A DNA stretch of 64,000 nucleotides, taken from positions 1 through 64,000 of the forward strand of contig NZ_VZPV01000005.1 of assembly GCF_008801405.1 (NCBI RefSeq), in the 5' to 3' direction. The stretch is from Ralstonia insidiosa. Lineage in GTDB: Bacteria; Pseudomonadota; Gammaproteobacteria; Burkholderiales; Burkholderiaceae. Positions 32,761 through 40,897 of the stretch are shown here, piece by piece. Made by a program: the position numbers and the translations under genes. Position 1 is the stretch's first letter. Each line of letters opens with the position of its first letter. The notes beneath the pieces are model-generated. The model was not told the origin of the DNA and searched no databases. It was given only the letters and a program-made list of their open reading frames with translations.

Positions 32761-33186
32761 TCAGACCAGGTTCAGGCGCACGTCGATGTTGCCGCGCGTG
32801 GCGTTCGAGTACGGGCAGACGATGTGAGCGCGTTCGACCAGCGTTTGCGCTTCGGCGCGGTCCATACCGGGCAGGCTGATGGCCAGTTCGACTTCGATGC
32901 CAAAGCCATTGGGGATCGGGCCGATGCCCACGGTGCCTTGCACGCTTGCATCCGCCGGAATGCGCAGCTTGTCGCGTGCCGCGACGAACTTCATCGCACC
33001 GATGAAGCAGGCGCTATAGCCGGCAGCAAACAGCTGCTCGGGGTTGGTGCCTTGACCGCCGGCACCGCCAAGCTCACGGGGCGTGGACAGGCTCAGATCC
33101 AGGCGGCCATCGGCAGTGGTGGCGCGGCCATCACGGCCACCGGTGACGTTGGCTTGGGCACGGTAGACGACGTTTTCGATCGACAT
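32761..33186 (-). CDS. ohr: Ohr, organic hydroperoxide resistance peroxidase
   Basis: The 141-aa OsmC/Ohr-fold protein has the two reactive cysteines in GYSACFIGAM and VCPYSNATRGN, and the catalytic arginine region near N-terminal GGRDGRA. It reduces organic hydroperoxides and lipid peroxides, using lipoylated partners in the family. It begins MSIENVVYRAQANVTGG, typical of Ohr. It is downstream of ohrR on the same strand, with its own operator-like palindrome at 33261-33273 and a terminator between, so it probably has its own promoter. Confidence 0.95.
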   Translation of the reverse strand: MSIENVVYRAQANVTGGRDGRATTADGRLDLSLSTPRELGGAGGQGTNPEQLFAAGYSACFIGAMKFVAARDKLRIPADASVQGTVGIGPIPNGFGIEVELAISLPGMDRAEAQTLVERAHIVCPYSNATRGNIDVRLNLV

Positions 33187-33260
33187 GGCAGTTCTCCTGA
33201 TGAAGGTTGGGAGCGAAGTGCAACGACTGTCGGAGCCGAAGCACTGGGGTGAATTAGTTT

Positions 33261-33273
33261 GCTATTAAATAGC
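33261..33273. promoter_or_regulatory. Candidate OhrR operator upstream of ohr
   Basis: GCTATT-A-AATAGC is a perfect 6-bp inverted repeat 74 bp upstream of the ohr start. The wider context TTTGCTATTAAATAGC resembles the site upstream of ohrR (33820-33832), supporting a shared regulator. Confidence 0.75.
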
Positions 33274-33291
33274 GTGCTATATATTTACTTC

Positions 33292-33318
33292 AAAAAAACG
33301 GGCGCATTGCGGCACCCG
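33292..33318 (-). terminator. Intrinsic terminator after ohrR
   Basis: On the minus strand CGGGTGC pairs with GCGCCCG (one G-U) around a 6-nt loop and is followed by seven T. It separates ohrR from ohr. Confidence 0.75.
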
Positions 33319-33336
33319 CGGGGTCGTGCTCTTGCT

Positions 33337-33798
33337 TCAGGCGGCGTGTTTGAAGAGCCGCCCGCGCAAGTCATTCAACTGTGTGCGCAAGGATTCGATC
33401 TCCTCCGGCGCGCATTCTGCGGCGGCACCGATGCAGTTCGGCACGTCCTTGGCGCGTTCCTGCAGCTGCCAGCCTGCGTCCGTCAGCGAGATGATCACTT
33501 GCCGCTCATCCGCCTCCGAACGCTGACGCTCGACCAGGCCCGCCGCCTCCAGCCGCTTGAGCATGGGGGTGAGGGTGGCGGAATCGAGAAACAGCCGCTC
33601 GCCGATAGCTGATACGGTTTGCGCGTCGTTCTCCCACAGCACCAGCATGACAAGGTATTGCGGATACGTCAGGCCCAGGGGCTTGAGCAGCGTCCGGTAT
33701 ACCTTGTTCAACCCGATCATGGTCGAGTACAACGCGAAGCACAGCTGCACATCCAGCGTCAGGTTCGGGTACGGAGAGGAGGTCTTGCGTGTGTCCAT
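33337..33798 (-). CDS. ohrR: OhrR, MarR-family peroxide-sensing repressor
   Basis: The 153-aa MarR protein has the conserved reactive cysteine near the N-terminus in LTLDVQLCFALYSTMIGLN, the position of the organic-peroxide sensing Cys of OhrR, and the tyrosines around it. The winged helix includes TYPQYLVMLVLWENDAQTVSAI and a wing at SEADERQVIISLT. Oxidation of the cysteine releases the repressor from DNA. A second cysteine in DVPNCIG may form the disulfide of two-Cys OhrR proteins. ATG 33798 is chosen (MDTRKTSSPYPNLTLD); 33807 is possible. Operator-like palindromes occur before both this gene and ohr. Confidence 0.93.
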   Translation of the reverse strand: MDTRKTSSPYPNLTLDVQLCFALYSTMIGLNKVYRTLLKPLGLTYPQYLVMLVLWENDAQTVSAIGERLFLDSATLTPMLKRLEAAGLVERQRSEADERQVIISLTDAGWQLQERAKDVPNCIGAAAECAPEEIESLRTQLNDLRGRLFKHAA

Positions 33799-33819
33799 GT
33801 CGAGCATATTAGATCGTGT

Positions 33820-33832
33820 GCTATCTAATAGC
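33820..33832. promoter_or_regulatory. Candidate OhrR operator upstream of ohrR
   Basis: GCTATCTAATAGC is a near-perfect palindrome (one mismatch), 22 bp upstream of the ohrR start. Read on the opposite strand, its surroundings TTGCTATTAGATAGC match the ohr site TTGCTATTAAATAGC at 14 of 15 bases, indicating autoregulation. Confidence 0.75.
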
Positions 33833-33841
33833 AAGCTAAAT

Positions 33842-35308
33842 TTATGTAACAGCCTCATGTGAGGCGACGTGCACATCGCTCGCCACGTTGCGAAGGTCGG
33901 CCACGAAGCGCTCGCGCCAGACCGTCAGGTTGGCTGTGCGTAGCCGATCCATCATGTGGGCGTAGCGTGCCTTGCGCTCTTCCAGCGGCATCGTCAGTGC
34001 ACGGTTGAGTGCCTCGGCCATGCCGCGTGTGTCGTACGGGTTGACGATGAGTGCCGCATCCAGCTCGCGCGCCGCACCGGCAAAACGTGAGAGCACCAGC
34101 ACGCCCGGGTCCTCAGGGTCCTGCGCGGCCACGTATTCCTTGGCAACCAGGTTCATGCCATCGCGCAGCGGCGTGACGTAGCCGACGTGCGAGGTGCGGA
34201 ACAGCGCCATCAGCACGCGCCGCTCGTATTGCTTGTTGATGTAGCGGATGGGTGTCCAGTCCAGCTCCGAATGCTTGCCGTTGATGCGCCCCGATTCGGC
34301 CTCCAGGCGTTGGCGAATCTGCTGGTAGCTCTGCACGTCCTGGCGCGAGGTCGGCGCGATCTGGATGAAGGTCACGTGCCGGCGGTGGTCCGGAAAATCA
34401 TCAAGCAGTTGCTCGAATGCGTGGAAGCGCTCAGGCAGCCCTTTTGAATAGTCCAGGCGGTCCACGCTCATGATGAGCTTGGGTTGGCTCGCCAGGCTGT
34501 TCGTCTGTTCACCGCGAGGGTTGGTGTGCCGCATGAACGGACTGAGCGGATTACGCCGCGCCAGCGACGACACCGCCTGCTGTGCGATCTCATCGGGGTG
34601 CACGCCGATGGGGTAGACCTCTGCGCGCAGCGTGTGGCCGAACGCATGCACCGGGCCGTTCTGTTCCTTGTTCTCGATGTAGCCGCGCGCCTCGCGCTCG
34701 ATGTAGTCGTAGAAGGCGACGCGGTCGGTTTCGGTCTGGAATCCGACCAGGTCGTAGGCACACAGCGCGCGCATCAGCTCTTCGTGCGGCGGGATCGTCG
34801 TCAGGATTTCCGGCGCCGGAAACGGGATGTGCAGAAAGAACCCGATGCGGTTGGTCAGCCCCAGCGCGCGGCATTCGGCAGCAAATGGAATCAGGTGATA
34901 GTCGTGCACCCAGAGGATGTCGTCGGGCTCGACCAGCGCCTTGAGCTGATGCGCGAACTGCGAGTTGACGCGTCGATAGCCGTGATACTCCTGCCGCTGG
35001 AAGCGCGCGAGATCGACGCGGTAGTGAAAGATCGGCCACAGCGTCGCGTTGGCAAAGCCGCGGTAGTACTGGTCGTAGTCGCGCCGGCTCAAGCCGACGG
35101 TGGCATAGGTGATGTTGCCCTTGGAAACGATGGCGGGCTCGCTGGATACGGTGGTTGCGCTCTGTGTCGTCACCTCGCCGCTCCAGCCGAACCACACGCC
35201 GCCGGTTTCGCGCAGCGCATCGAACACGCCGACGGCCAGTCCGCCCGCCGTCCCCTGGCCTTCGGTCATGGGCGCAACGCGGTTGGAGATCACAATGAGC
35301 CGGCTCAT
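33842..35308 (-). CDS. otsA: OtsA, trehalose-6-phosphate synthase
   Basis: The 488-aa GT20 enzyme transfers glucose from UDP-glucose to glucose-6-phosphate. Motifs are SNRVAPMTEGQGTAGGLAVG (glucose-6-P loop), WVHDYHLIPF, GFFLHIPFPAPE, SVDRLDYSKGLPERF and PLRDGMNLVAKEYVAAQ. It begins MSRLIVISNRV, and the ATG overlaps the otsB stop (ATGA), so otsB and otsA form one operon in the order otsB-otsA. Trehalose is an osmotic and desiccation protectant. The stop is only 43 bp before the ohrR start, so read-through into ohrR is possible. Confidence 0.97.
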   Translation of the reverse strand: MSRLIVISNRVAPMTEGQGTAGGLAVGVFDALRETGGVWFGWSGEVTTQSATTVSSEPAIVSKGNITYATVGLSRRDYDQYYRGFANATLWPIFHYRVDLARFQRQEYHGYRRVNSQFAHQLKALVEPDDILWVHDYHLIPFAAECRALGLTNRIGFFLHIPFPAPEILTTIPPHEELMRALCAYDLVGFQTETDRVAFYDYIEREARGYIENKEQNGPVHAFGHTLRAEVYPIGVHPDEIAQQAVSSLARRNPLSPFMRHTNPRGEQTNSLASQPKLIMSVDRLDYSKGLPERFHAFEQLLDDFPDHRRHVTFIQIAPTSRQDVQSYQQIRQRLEAESGRINGKHSELDWTPIRYINKQYERRVLMALFRTSHVGYVTPLRDGMNLVAKEYVAAQDPEDPGVLVLSRFAGAARELDAALIVNPYDTRGMAEALNRALTMPLEERKARYAHMMDRLRTANLTVWRERFVADLRNVASDVHVASHEAVT

Positions 35309-36090
35309 ATGCGATCTCGCTGATCTGGAAGCATCGCAGCCAACCACGCGCGCAGCGCTGAGGGATCGTGCACGCGCCACCGTGCCTGGCTCGGGCCCGT
35401 GCCGATCTTGACCGACCAGCCGTTGAGCGTGTTCACCGCGTCGAAGGCGCTTTCGTCCGTCAGGTCATCGCCGGCAAACAATGGCGTGCGCCCCAGGAAG
35501 GGGGGCTCGGTCATCAGGGTGTGTACGGCATCGCCCTTACTTGCACCACGCGGCTTGAGCTCGACGACCATCTTGCCAGCCTGCAGGCGGATGTGTTCTG
35601 CGTAGCGATGCGCGAGGCGATTGGCCAAGGCGAGCACGGTGTTCTCTGCGTCCGGCGTGTGACGGTAGTGCAGCGCGAAGGCAATGCCCTTGCTCTCCAG
35701 CATGACGCCCGGCAGTTGTACGAGTACGGCGCGCAGTTCACGCTCCAATTCGGCGATGACATCTGCGTCGGTGTTCAGGCGGACAACGTTGCCATCGGCA
35801 CAGCGGCGTTCCGCGCCGTGCACGCCGGCAATCACCAGGCCGGGCAGGGCGAGCAGGGATTCGAGGTCATGCACTGTGCGCCCGCTGACGATGGCCAGCG
35901 CACCGCCGCAGGCCGCATGCAAGGCAGCGAGGGTTTTGCGCAGCGGCGCAGAGACACGCACGGCATCGGGGTGCGGGGCGATGTCGACAAGCGTGCCGTC
36001 AAAGTCCAGCAGGAAGGCCGTGTGAGCAACATCGACCTCGGGTAGAGGCGACGCGCTGGTGGAATGTGGTGATTGATCGCTCTTGGGCAA
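35305..36090 (-). CDS. otsB: OtsB, trehalose-6-phosphate phosphatase
   Basis: The 261-aa HAD-superfamily phosphatase has the nucleophile motif LLDFDGTLVDIAP, IVSGR, VELKPRGASKGDAV and the final acidic motif FAGDDLTDESAF. It dephosphorylates trehalose-6-phosphate. No in-frame ATG or GTG precedes the catalytic DFDGTL motif; the only plausible start seen is TTG at 36090 (MPKSDQSPHS). An ATG at 36100 is in another frame. It is the first gene of the otsBA operon. Confidence 0.95.
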   Translation of the reverse strand: MPKSDQSPHSTSASPLPEVDVAHTAFLLDFDGTLVDIAPHPDAVRVSAPLRKTLAALHAACGGALAIVSGRTVHDLESLLALPGLVIAGVHGAERRCADGNVVRLNTDADVIAELERELRAVLVQLPGVMLESKGIAFALHYRHTPDAENTVLALANRLAHRYAEHIRLQAGKMVVELKPRGASKGDAVHTLMTEPPFLGRTPLFAGDDLTDESAFDAVNTLNGWSVKIGTGPSQARWRVHDPSALRAWLAAMLPDQRDRI

Positions 36091-36250
36091 ACCGGTTCAT
36101 GTGAATGTGCGTGATGCGATGTTTCACGCAAGAACCGGACCGACCACGCCAGGCGCTGTCGATTCGCCATCTGCGGCCGGTTTGAATGGGGATGGGCTTG
36201 TAAAAACGGGTGCGAGGTGCAAATCCTTCACCGCACACGTGTAGCAAGCG

Positions 36251-38302
36251 TCACAGCGATGCGGCCAGTCGTGTGCCTTGATCGATGGCGCGTTTGGCGT
36301 CGAGTTCGCGCGCTTCATCCGCGCCGCCAATCACATGCACCTTGGCGCCGCCGGCCTGCAGGGGTTCGACCAACTCGCGCAGCGGTTCCTGCCCAGCGCA
36401 CAGCACGATGGAGTCGACTGCGAGCCATTCAGCAGCTTCGCGTTTTTCGCCATAGCTCACTAGGAGGCCTTCGTCGCCGATGCGCTCGTAGTTGACGCCG
36501 CCCACCATGCGCACGCCCATGTTCTTCAGGCTCGTGCGATGGATCCAGCCGGTCGTCTTGCCCAGGCCCGCACCCAGCTTGCCGGCGCGCCGCTGCAACA
36601 ACATGATGTCGCGCGCTGGCGCTTCGGGCAGCGGGCGGATGCCATCCACGCCGCCGCGCACCTGGGTCGGATCGCCGACGCCCCATTCGGTGCGCCACGT
36701 CTGCAGGTCCAGCGTGGGCGAGTGGCCATCGAGCGCGAGGAATTCGGCCACGTCAAAGCCGATGCCGCCCGCGCCGACAATCGCCACGCGCTTGCCCACC
36801 GGCTTGCGATGGCGCAGCACGTCGATGTATGACAGCACGCTCGGATGGTCTTGCCCCGGAATCTTCGGATTGCGCGGCGACACCCCTGTCGCAACGATGA
36901 TCCCGTCGTACTTGCCCGCCAGCAACTGCTGCGCATCCACGCGCGCGCCCAGGCGCAGCGTCACGCCGGTGGCCTCTACGCGGCGCGTGAAGTAGCGCAC
37001 CATCTCGTGAAACTCTTCCTTGCCCGGAATCGTCTTGGCCATGTTCAACTGGCCGCCGATTTCCGTTGCGGCATCGAACAGGTCCACCGCATGGCCGCGC
37101 TCCGCCAGCGTGATCGATGCCGACAGGCCCGCAGGCCCCGCACCCACCACCGCAAAGCGGCGCTTCGCGGGCGTCTGGCGGATGACCAGCTCGGTCTCGT
37201 GGCATGCGCGCGGGTTGACCAGGCAGCTCGCAATCTTTGCCTTGAACGCGTGGTCCAGGCATGCCTGATTGCAGGCGATGCAGGTGTTGATGTCCTGCGC
37301 GCGATTCGTCGACGCCTTGCGTACGAACTCAGGGTCGGCCAGCAGCGGGCGCGCCATCGACACCATATCGGCGCAGCCATCGGCCAGCACGCTCTCGGCC
37401 ACTTCCGGTGTGTTGATGCGGTTGGACGTGACCAGCGGAATGCCGACCTCGCCCTTCATCTTCTTCGTCACCCAGGCGAAGGCGGCGCGCGGCACGCTCG
37501 TCGCGATGGTGGGGATGCGCGCCTCGTGCCAGCCGATGCCGGTGTTGATGATGGTGGCGCCTGCCTGCTCCACGGCCTTGGCGAGTTGCACGACCTCTTC
37601 CCACGAGCTGCCGTCGGGAATCAGGTCGATCATCGAGAGGCGGTAGATGATGATGAAGTCGCGGCCGACGGCTTCACGCGTGCGGCGCACGATCTCGACG
37701 GCCAGGCGCATGCGATTGGCGTAGCTGCCGCCCCAGTCGTCGGTGCGCTTGTTGGTGTGGGTGACGAGGAACTGGTTGATGAAGTAGCCCTCGGAACCCA
37801 TGATCTCGACGCCGTCGTAACCGGCCTCGCGGGCCAGTTGGGCGCAGCGCACGAAGGCGCGGATCTGGCGCTCGATGCCGCGTGCTGACAGTTCACGCGG
37901 CGTGAACGGGCTGATGGGGGAGCGCAGCGCGGTGGGCGCCACGGCAAACGGGTGATAGCCGTAGCGGCCGGTATGCAGGATCTGCAGCGCGATCTTGCCG
38001 CCTTCCTGGTGTACGGCGTCGGTCACGATGCGGTGACGGCGTGCGGCGCCATGCGTGGCCAGGCGCCCGGCAAACGGCTTGGTCCACCCGGCAATGTTGG
38101 GCGCAAAGCCGCCCGTGACGATCAGGCCAACATCACCGCGCGCGCGTTCGGCAAAGTAGGCGGCCAGGCGGTCGAAGTGGTTGCCGTCTTCCAGCCCGGT
38201 GTGCATCGAGCCCATCAACACGCGGTTCTTGAGCGTGGTGAAGCCGAGATCAAGCGGGGCAAGCAGGCGAGGGTACGGCGAGGAGGGCGTGGAGGAGGAC
38301 AT
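36251..38302 (-). CDS. fadH: FadH, NADPH-dependent 2,4-dienoyl-CoA reductase
   Basis: The 683-aa iron-sulfur flavoprotein has an Old-Yellow-Enzyme-type FMN barrel (~10-350; LKNRVLMGSMHTGLE, GYDGVEIMGSEGYFINQFL), a 4Fe-4S cluster motif CIACNQACLD ... CLVNPRACHE, and a pyridine nucleotide-disulfide oxidoreductase-like half with VVGAGPAGLSASITLAERG (FAD) and VAIVGAGGIGFDVAEFLA (NADPH). It reduces 2,4-dienoyl-CoA during beta-oxidation of unsaturated fatty acids. ATG 38302 is chosen over the in-frame start at 38350; the reading is MSSSTPSSPYPRLLAPLDLG. Monocistronic, as neighbours are unrelated. Confidence 0.96.
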   Translation of the reverse strand: MSSSTPSSPYPRLLAPLDLGFTTLKNRVLMGSMHTGLEDGNHFDRLAAYFAERARGDVGLIVTGGFAPNIAGWTKPFAGRLATHGAARRHRIVTDAVHQEGGKIALQILHTGRYGYHPFAVAPTALRSPISPFTPRELSARGIERQIRAFVRCAQLAREAGYDGVEIMGSEGYFINQFLVTHTNKRTDDWGGSYANRMRLAVEIVRRTREAVGRDFIIIYRLSMIDLIPDGSSWEEVVQLAKAVEQAGATIINTGIGWHEARIPTIATSVPRAAFAWVTKKMKGEVGIPLVTSNRINTPEVAESVLADGCADMVSMARPLLADPEFVRKASTNRAQDINTCIACNQACLDHAFKAKIASCLVNPRACHETELVIRQTPAKRRFAVVGAGPAGLSASITLAERGHAVDLFDAATEIGGQLNMAKTIPGKEEFHEMVRYFTRRVEATGVTLRLGARVDAQQLLAGKYDGIIVATGVSPRNPKIPGQDHPSVLSYIDVLRHRKPVGKRVAIVGAGGIGFDVAEFLALDGHSPTLDLQTWRTEWGVGDPTQVRGGVDGIRPLPEAPARDIMLLQRRAGKLGAGLGKTTGWIHRTSLKNMGVRMVGGVNYERIGDEGLLVSYGEKREAAEWLAVDSIVLCAGQEPLRELVEPLQAGGAKVHVIGGADEARELDAKRAIDQGTRLAASL

Positions 38303-38398
38303 GTCCGGCGCATCACGTGATGTGGAAACGCGCCGGACGGTAGCACCCAAGCGCCCGTTGGAACAACAGGGCGGGGTTCTAGATGTGGGGGGCGCGCG

Positions 38399-38572
38399 TC
38401 AGGATTTTTTCGGGTCGTCTTCGGCGGGCTTGCCGAGCAGCGCCTTCAGCAGTTTGTTCTGAGGAATTGCCTTGCCGGTGCCTTGGCCTGGCTTGCCGGT
38501 CCGCTGGCTGTCGCGCTTGAGGTTATTGGCGATCTTGAGGCCCTTGAGTTTTTCGAGGTCGGTTTTCTTCAC
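38399..38572 (-). CDS. Small conserved-looking 57-aa basic protein
   Basis: The frame from GTG 38572 to stop at 38399 encodes 57 residues starting MKKTDLEKLKGLKIANNLKR and ending AEDDPKKS; it is rich in Lys, Leu and Gly with a helical first half and no cysteine. No ATG is available, and an in-frame stop lies 12 codons upstream of the GTG. The even codon use and KGLKIANN-type sequence, which I recall from short hypothetical proteins of Ralstonia/Burkholderia, suggest a real gene. It lies upstream of fadH (96 bp) on the same strand. No function can be assigned; nucleic-acid or ribosome binding would suit its charge. Confidence 0.6.
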   Translation of the reverse strand: MKKTDLEKLKGLKIANNLKRDSQRTGKPGQGTGKAIPQNKLLKALLGKPAEDDPKKS

Positions 38573-38667
38573 GATGGGGTCTGCTAGGAAGCTGATGACG
38601 GCATGTTACGCTCGGCAGGATACGCGAATTGCCAAACACTCGGCTCGCCCCCGCCCGTTTTTCCTGC

Positions 38668-39663
38668 ATGTCAGTCAATCCAACGCCGCCTGCCACGCCT
38701 GTTTCCGACCTGTTTCAGCCCACCCTGCAGGACTGGGCGGAGCAGCCAGCGCAGGCCTTCGAGCATTGGCTTGCCGCGCGCGGCTATCGCGAATCGTCGG
38801 CGACGGTATACCGCGCGATGTGGCGCAAATGGCTGCGCTGGGTGGAATCGCACCAGCGCGCGCTGGCGGACTGGAGCGCTGGCGATATCGCCGCGTTCTT
38901 GGATGAGTCGGGCCTGACCAAGCTGCATCGGTATCGGTATGCGCGCCTGATCGAGCGTGTCTTCCACCAGCTCGAATTGCTGCGCACGGGCACGCACAAC
39001 CCGGCCAGTGCTGCCGTGCAGCAAAAGCTGGCCGACGGTGAGAACGATCCGACCACCTTTCTTTCGACGATCGAACGAGTCGCCATCGAAGCCTCGCTGG
39101 AGGTGGGCGCGCGGGCAAGCGAGGCGGCAGCGAACGCCAGCGCGTTCAAGCTGGCGCGCGACAGGGCTTTGGTGGCGGTGTGCCACGGCGCCGGGCTGAA
39201 GGTCGCGCAGGTGCAGTCCTTGTTGCTGCGCCAGGTGGATGCGGCGCTGCAGAGCATCACTGTCGAACCGTCGCGCGGCCCGTCCTACCACGCTCCGCTG
39301 CTGGCGAGCGCACGCCCTGCACTGGCGGCCTGGCTGGCTGTGCGCGGCCATGCCGAGGTGCCAGGCGAGCGCGTCTTCGTGGCCGATGCGGGTGGGCGCG
39401 TCATGCACGCAGCCTCGGTATACCGCCGCGTTGAGGCTTGGCTGGCCGCGCTGCCGGCTTTGATGCACCGCAGCGAACGGCTCTCGCCGCAGACGCTGCG
39501 TAACGGCTATGCCGCGGCGCTGTTCGATGCGGGTGCCGCCCCCGCCGAGGTGGGGTACGCGTTGGGCTTGCGGGACCAGGCCTCGGCCTGGCGGCTGCGC
39601 TCGGCGTATGCCGACTGGCAGGCGGCAGCCCATCCGGATGGGCGCGAGGGCACCGTTTTGTAG
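38668..39663 (+). CDS. Tyrosine recombinase-like protein with eroded active site
   Basis: The 331-aa product has the two-domain plan of phage-integrase-type tyrosine recombinases: SAM-like DNA-binding domain (~25-115; FEHWLAARGYRESSATVYRAMWRKWL) and catalytic-type domain (~160-325). However, the first catalytic Arg site reads CHGAGLKVAQV (Lys instead of Arg), the HxxR motif reads QTLR (Gln instead of His), and the second His site reads ALGLRDQA (Leu instead of His); a Tyr in LRSAYADW may be the remnant nucleophile. It is probably catalytically inactive or repurposed for DNA binding. No att sites, transposase or cargo genes flank it. ATG 38668 preferred; a TTG at 38629 is possible. Confidence 0.75.
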   Translation: MSVNPTPPATPVSDLFQPTLQDWAEQPAQAFEHWLAARGYRESSATVYRAMWRKWLRWVESHQRALADWSAGDIAAFLDESGLTKLHRYRYARLIERVFHQLELLRTGTHNPASAAVQQKLADGENDPTTFLSTIERVAIEASLEVGARASEAAANASAFKLARDRALVAVCHGAGLKVAQVQSLLLRQVDAALQSITVEPSRGPSYHAPLLASARPALAAWLAVRGHAEVPGERVFVADAGGRVMHAASVYRRVEAWLAALPALMHRSERLSPQTLRNGYAAALFDAGAAPAEVGYALGLRDQASAWRLRSAYADWQAAAHPDGREGTVL

Positions 39664-39823
39664 CACGGTTTTTTTGCGCAACATCGCATGCAAACTGCCC
39701 GCAAACCAGCACTGGGCTTGCTATGATCGCGCTGTTCCGCTGCGCCGGTTGCATCGATGCGGTGAACCCGATGCCGCGCTCGAATCGGCACGCCATGATC
39801 TCTTTCTCGATACCTCGCACCCA

Positions 39824-40846
39824 ATGACAGAAACCATTCTGCTGACCGGCGCCACCGGCTACATTGCTTCGCATACCTGGGTTGAACTGCTGGATGCGGG
39901 CTATCAGGTGATCGGCCTCGACAATCTGTGCAACAGCAACTCGGCCGTGCTCTCGCGCATCGAGCAGATCACCGCCAAGACCCCCAAGTTTGTACAGGGC
40001 GATGTGCGTGACCGCCGCCTGCTCGACGATCTTTTTGCCAGCACGCGCATCTCGGCCGTCATCCACTTCGCGGCGCTCAAATCAGTGGGTGAGTCTGTGC
40101 AGAAGCCGCTGGCCTACTACGACAACAACATCGGCGGGCTGGTCACGCTGTGCGCGTCGATGGCGCATGCCAACGTGCGCCAGCTGGTGTTCAGCTCGTC
40201 GGCCACCGTGTATGGCAATCCGCATACGGTGCCGATTACCGAGTCGTTTCCGCTGTCGGCCACCAACCCGTACGGCCAGACCAAGCTGATGGGCGAGCAG
40301 GTACTGCGCGATCTGGAGATATCCAACGCCGCCTGGCAGATTGCCTACCTGCGCTACTTCAATCCGGTGGGCGCGCACCACAGCGGCCTGATCGGCGAAG
40401 ACCCGCGCGGCATCCCGAACAACCTGATGCCCTACGTGGCCCAGGTGGCGATCGGCAAGCGCGAGAAGCTTTCCGTCTACGGCGGCGATTGGCCCACGCC
40501 CGATGGCACGGGCGTACGCGACTACATCCACGTGGTCGACCTGGCGCGCGGGCATCTATCGGCGCTTGATGTGCTGCGCCGCGATGGTCGTGGCTTTACG
40601 GTCAACCTGGGCACAGGGCGCGGCTACTCGGTGCTGGAAGTCGTTGAAGCCTACAAGCGTGCGAGTGGCCGCCCGGTTCCGTACCAGATCGTGGACCGCC
40701 GCCCCGGCGACATTGCCGCGTGCTACGCCGATCCGGCACTCGCTGCATCCATGCTGGGCTGGCGCGCGCAGTACGGCATCGAGCGCATGTGCGAAGACTC
40801 GTGGCGCTGGCAAAGCATGAACCCGGACGGCTTTCAGTCCCGCTGA
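39824..40846 (+). CDS. galE: GalE, UDP-glucose 4-epimerase
   Basis: The 340-aa short-chain dehydrogenase-type epimerase interconverts UDP-glucose and UDP-galactose. NAD-binding motif TGATGYIASHTWVEL, SSSATVYG and catalytic YGQTK (Tyr-x-x-x-Lys) are present; RYFNPVGAHHSGLIGEDP is characteristic of GalE. ATG 39824 opens the Rossmann strand; the longer frame to 39509 is inside the preceding gene. The product supplies UDP-Gal for LPS or exopolysaccharide; a direct link to the 6846-22291 operon is not supported by position. Confidence 0.96.
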   Translation: MTETILLTGATGYIASHTWVELLDAGYQVIGLDNLCNSNSAVLSRIEQITAKTPKFVQGDVRDRRLLDDLFASTRISAVIHFAALKSVGESVQKPLAYYDNNIGGLVTLCASMAHANVRQLVFSSSATVYGNPHTVPITESFPLSATNPYGQTKLMGEQVLRDLEISNAAWQIAYLRYFNPVGAHHSGLIGEDPRGIPNNLMPYVAQVAIGKREKLSVYGGDWPTPDGTGVRDYIHVVDLARGHLSALDVLRRDGRGFTVNLGTGRGYSVLEVVEAYKRASGRPVPYQIVDRRPGDIAACYADPALAASMLGWRAQYGIERMCEDSWRWQSMNPDGFQSR

Positions 40847-40897
40847 CTCACGACATACAACGCCGTTTGACCCCCGTAGAACTGGAACCACCCCGCA

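Noticed and set aside
38668..39663. Integrase marking a genomic island or prophage
   Set aside because: Catalytic residues are replaced; no tRNA, att repeats, phage genes or composition shift flank it.
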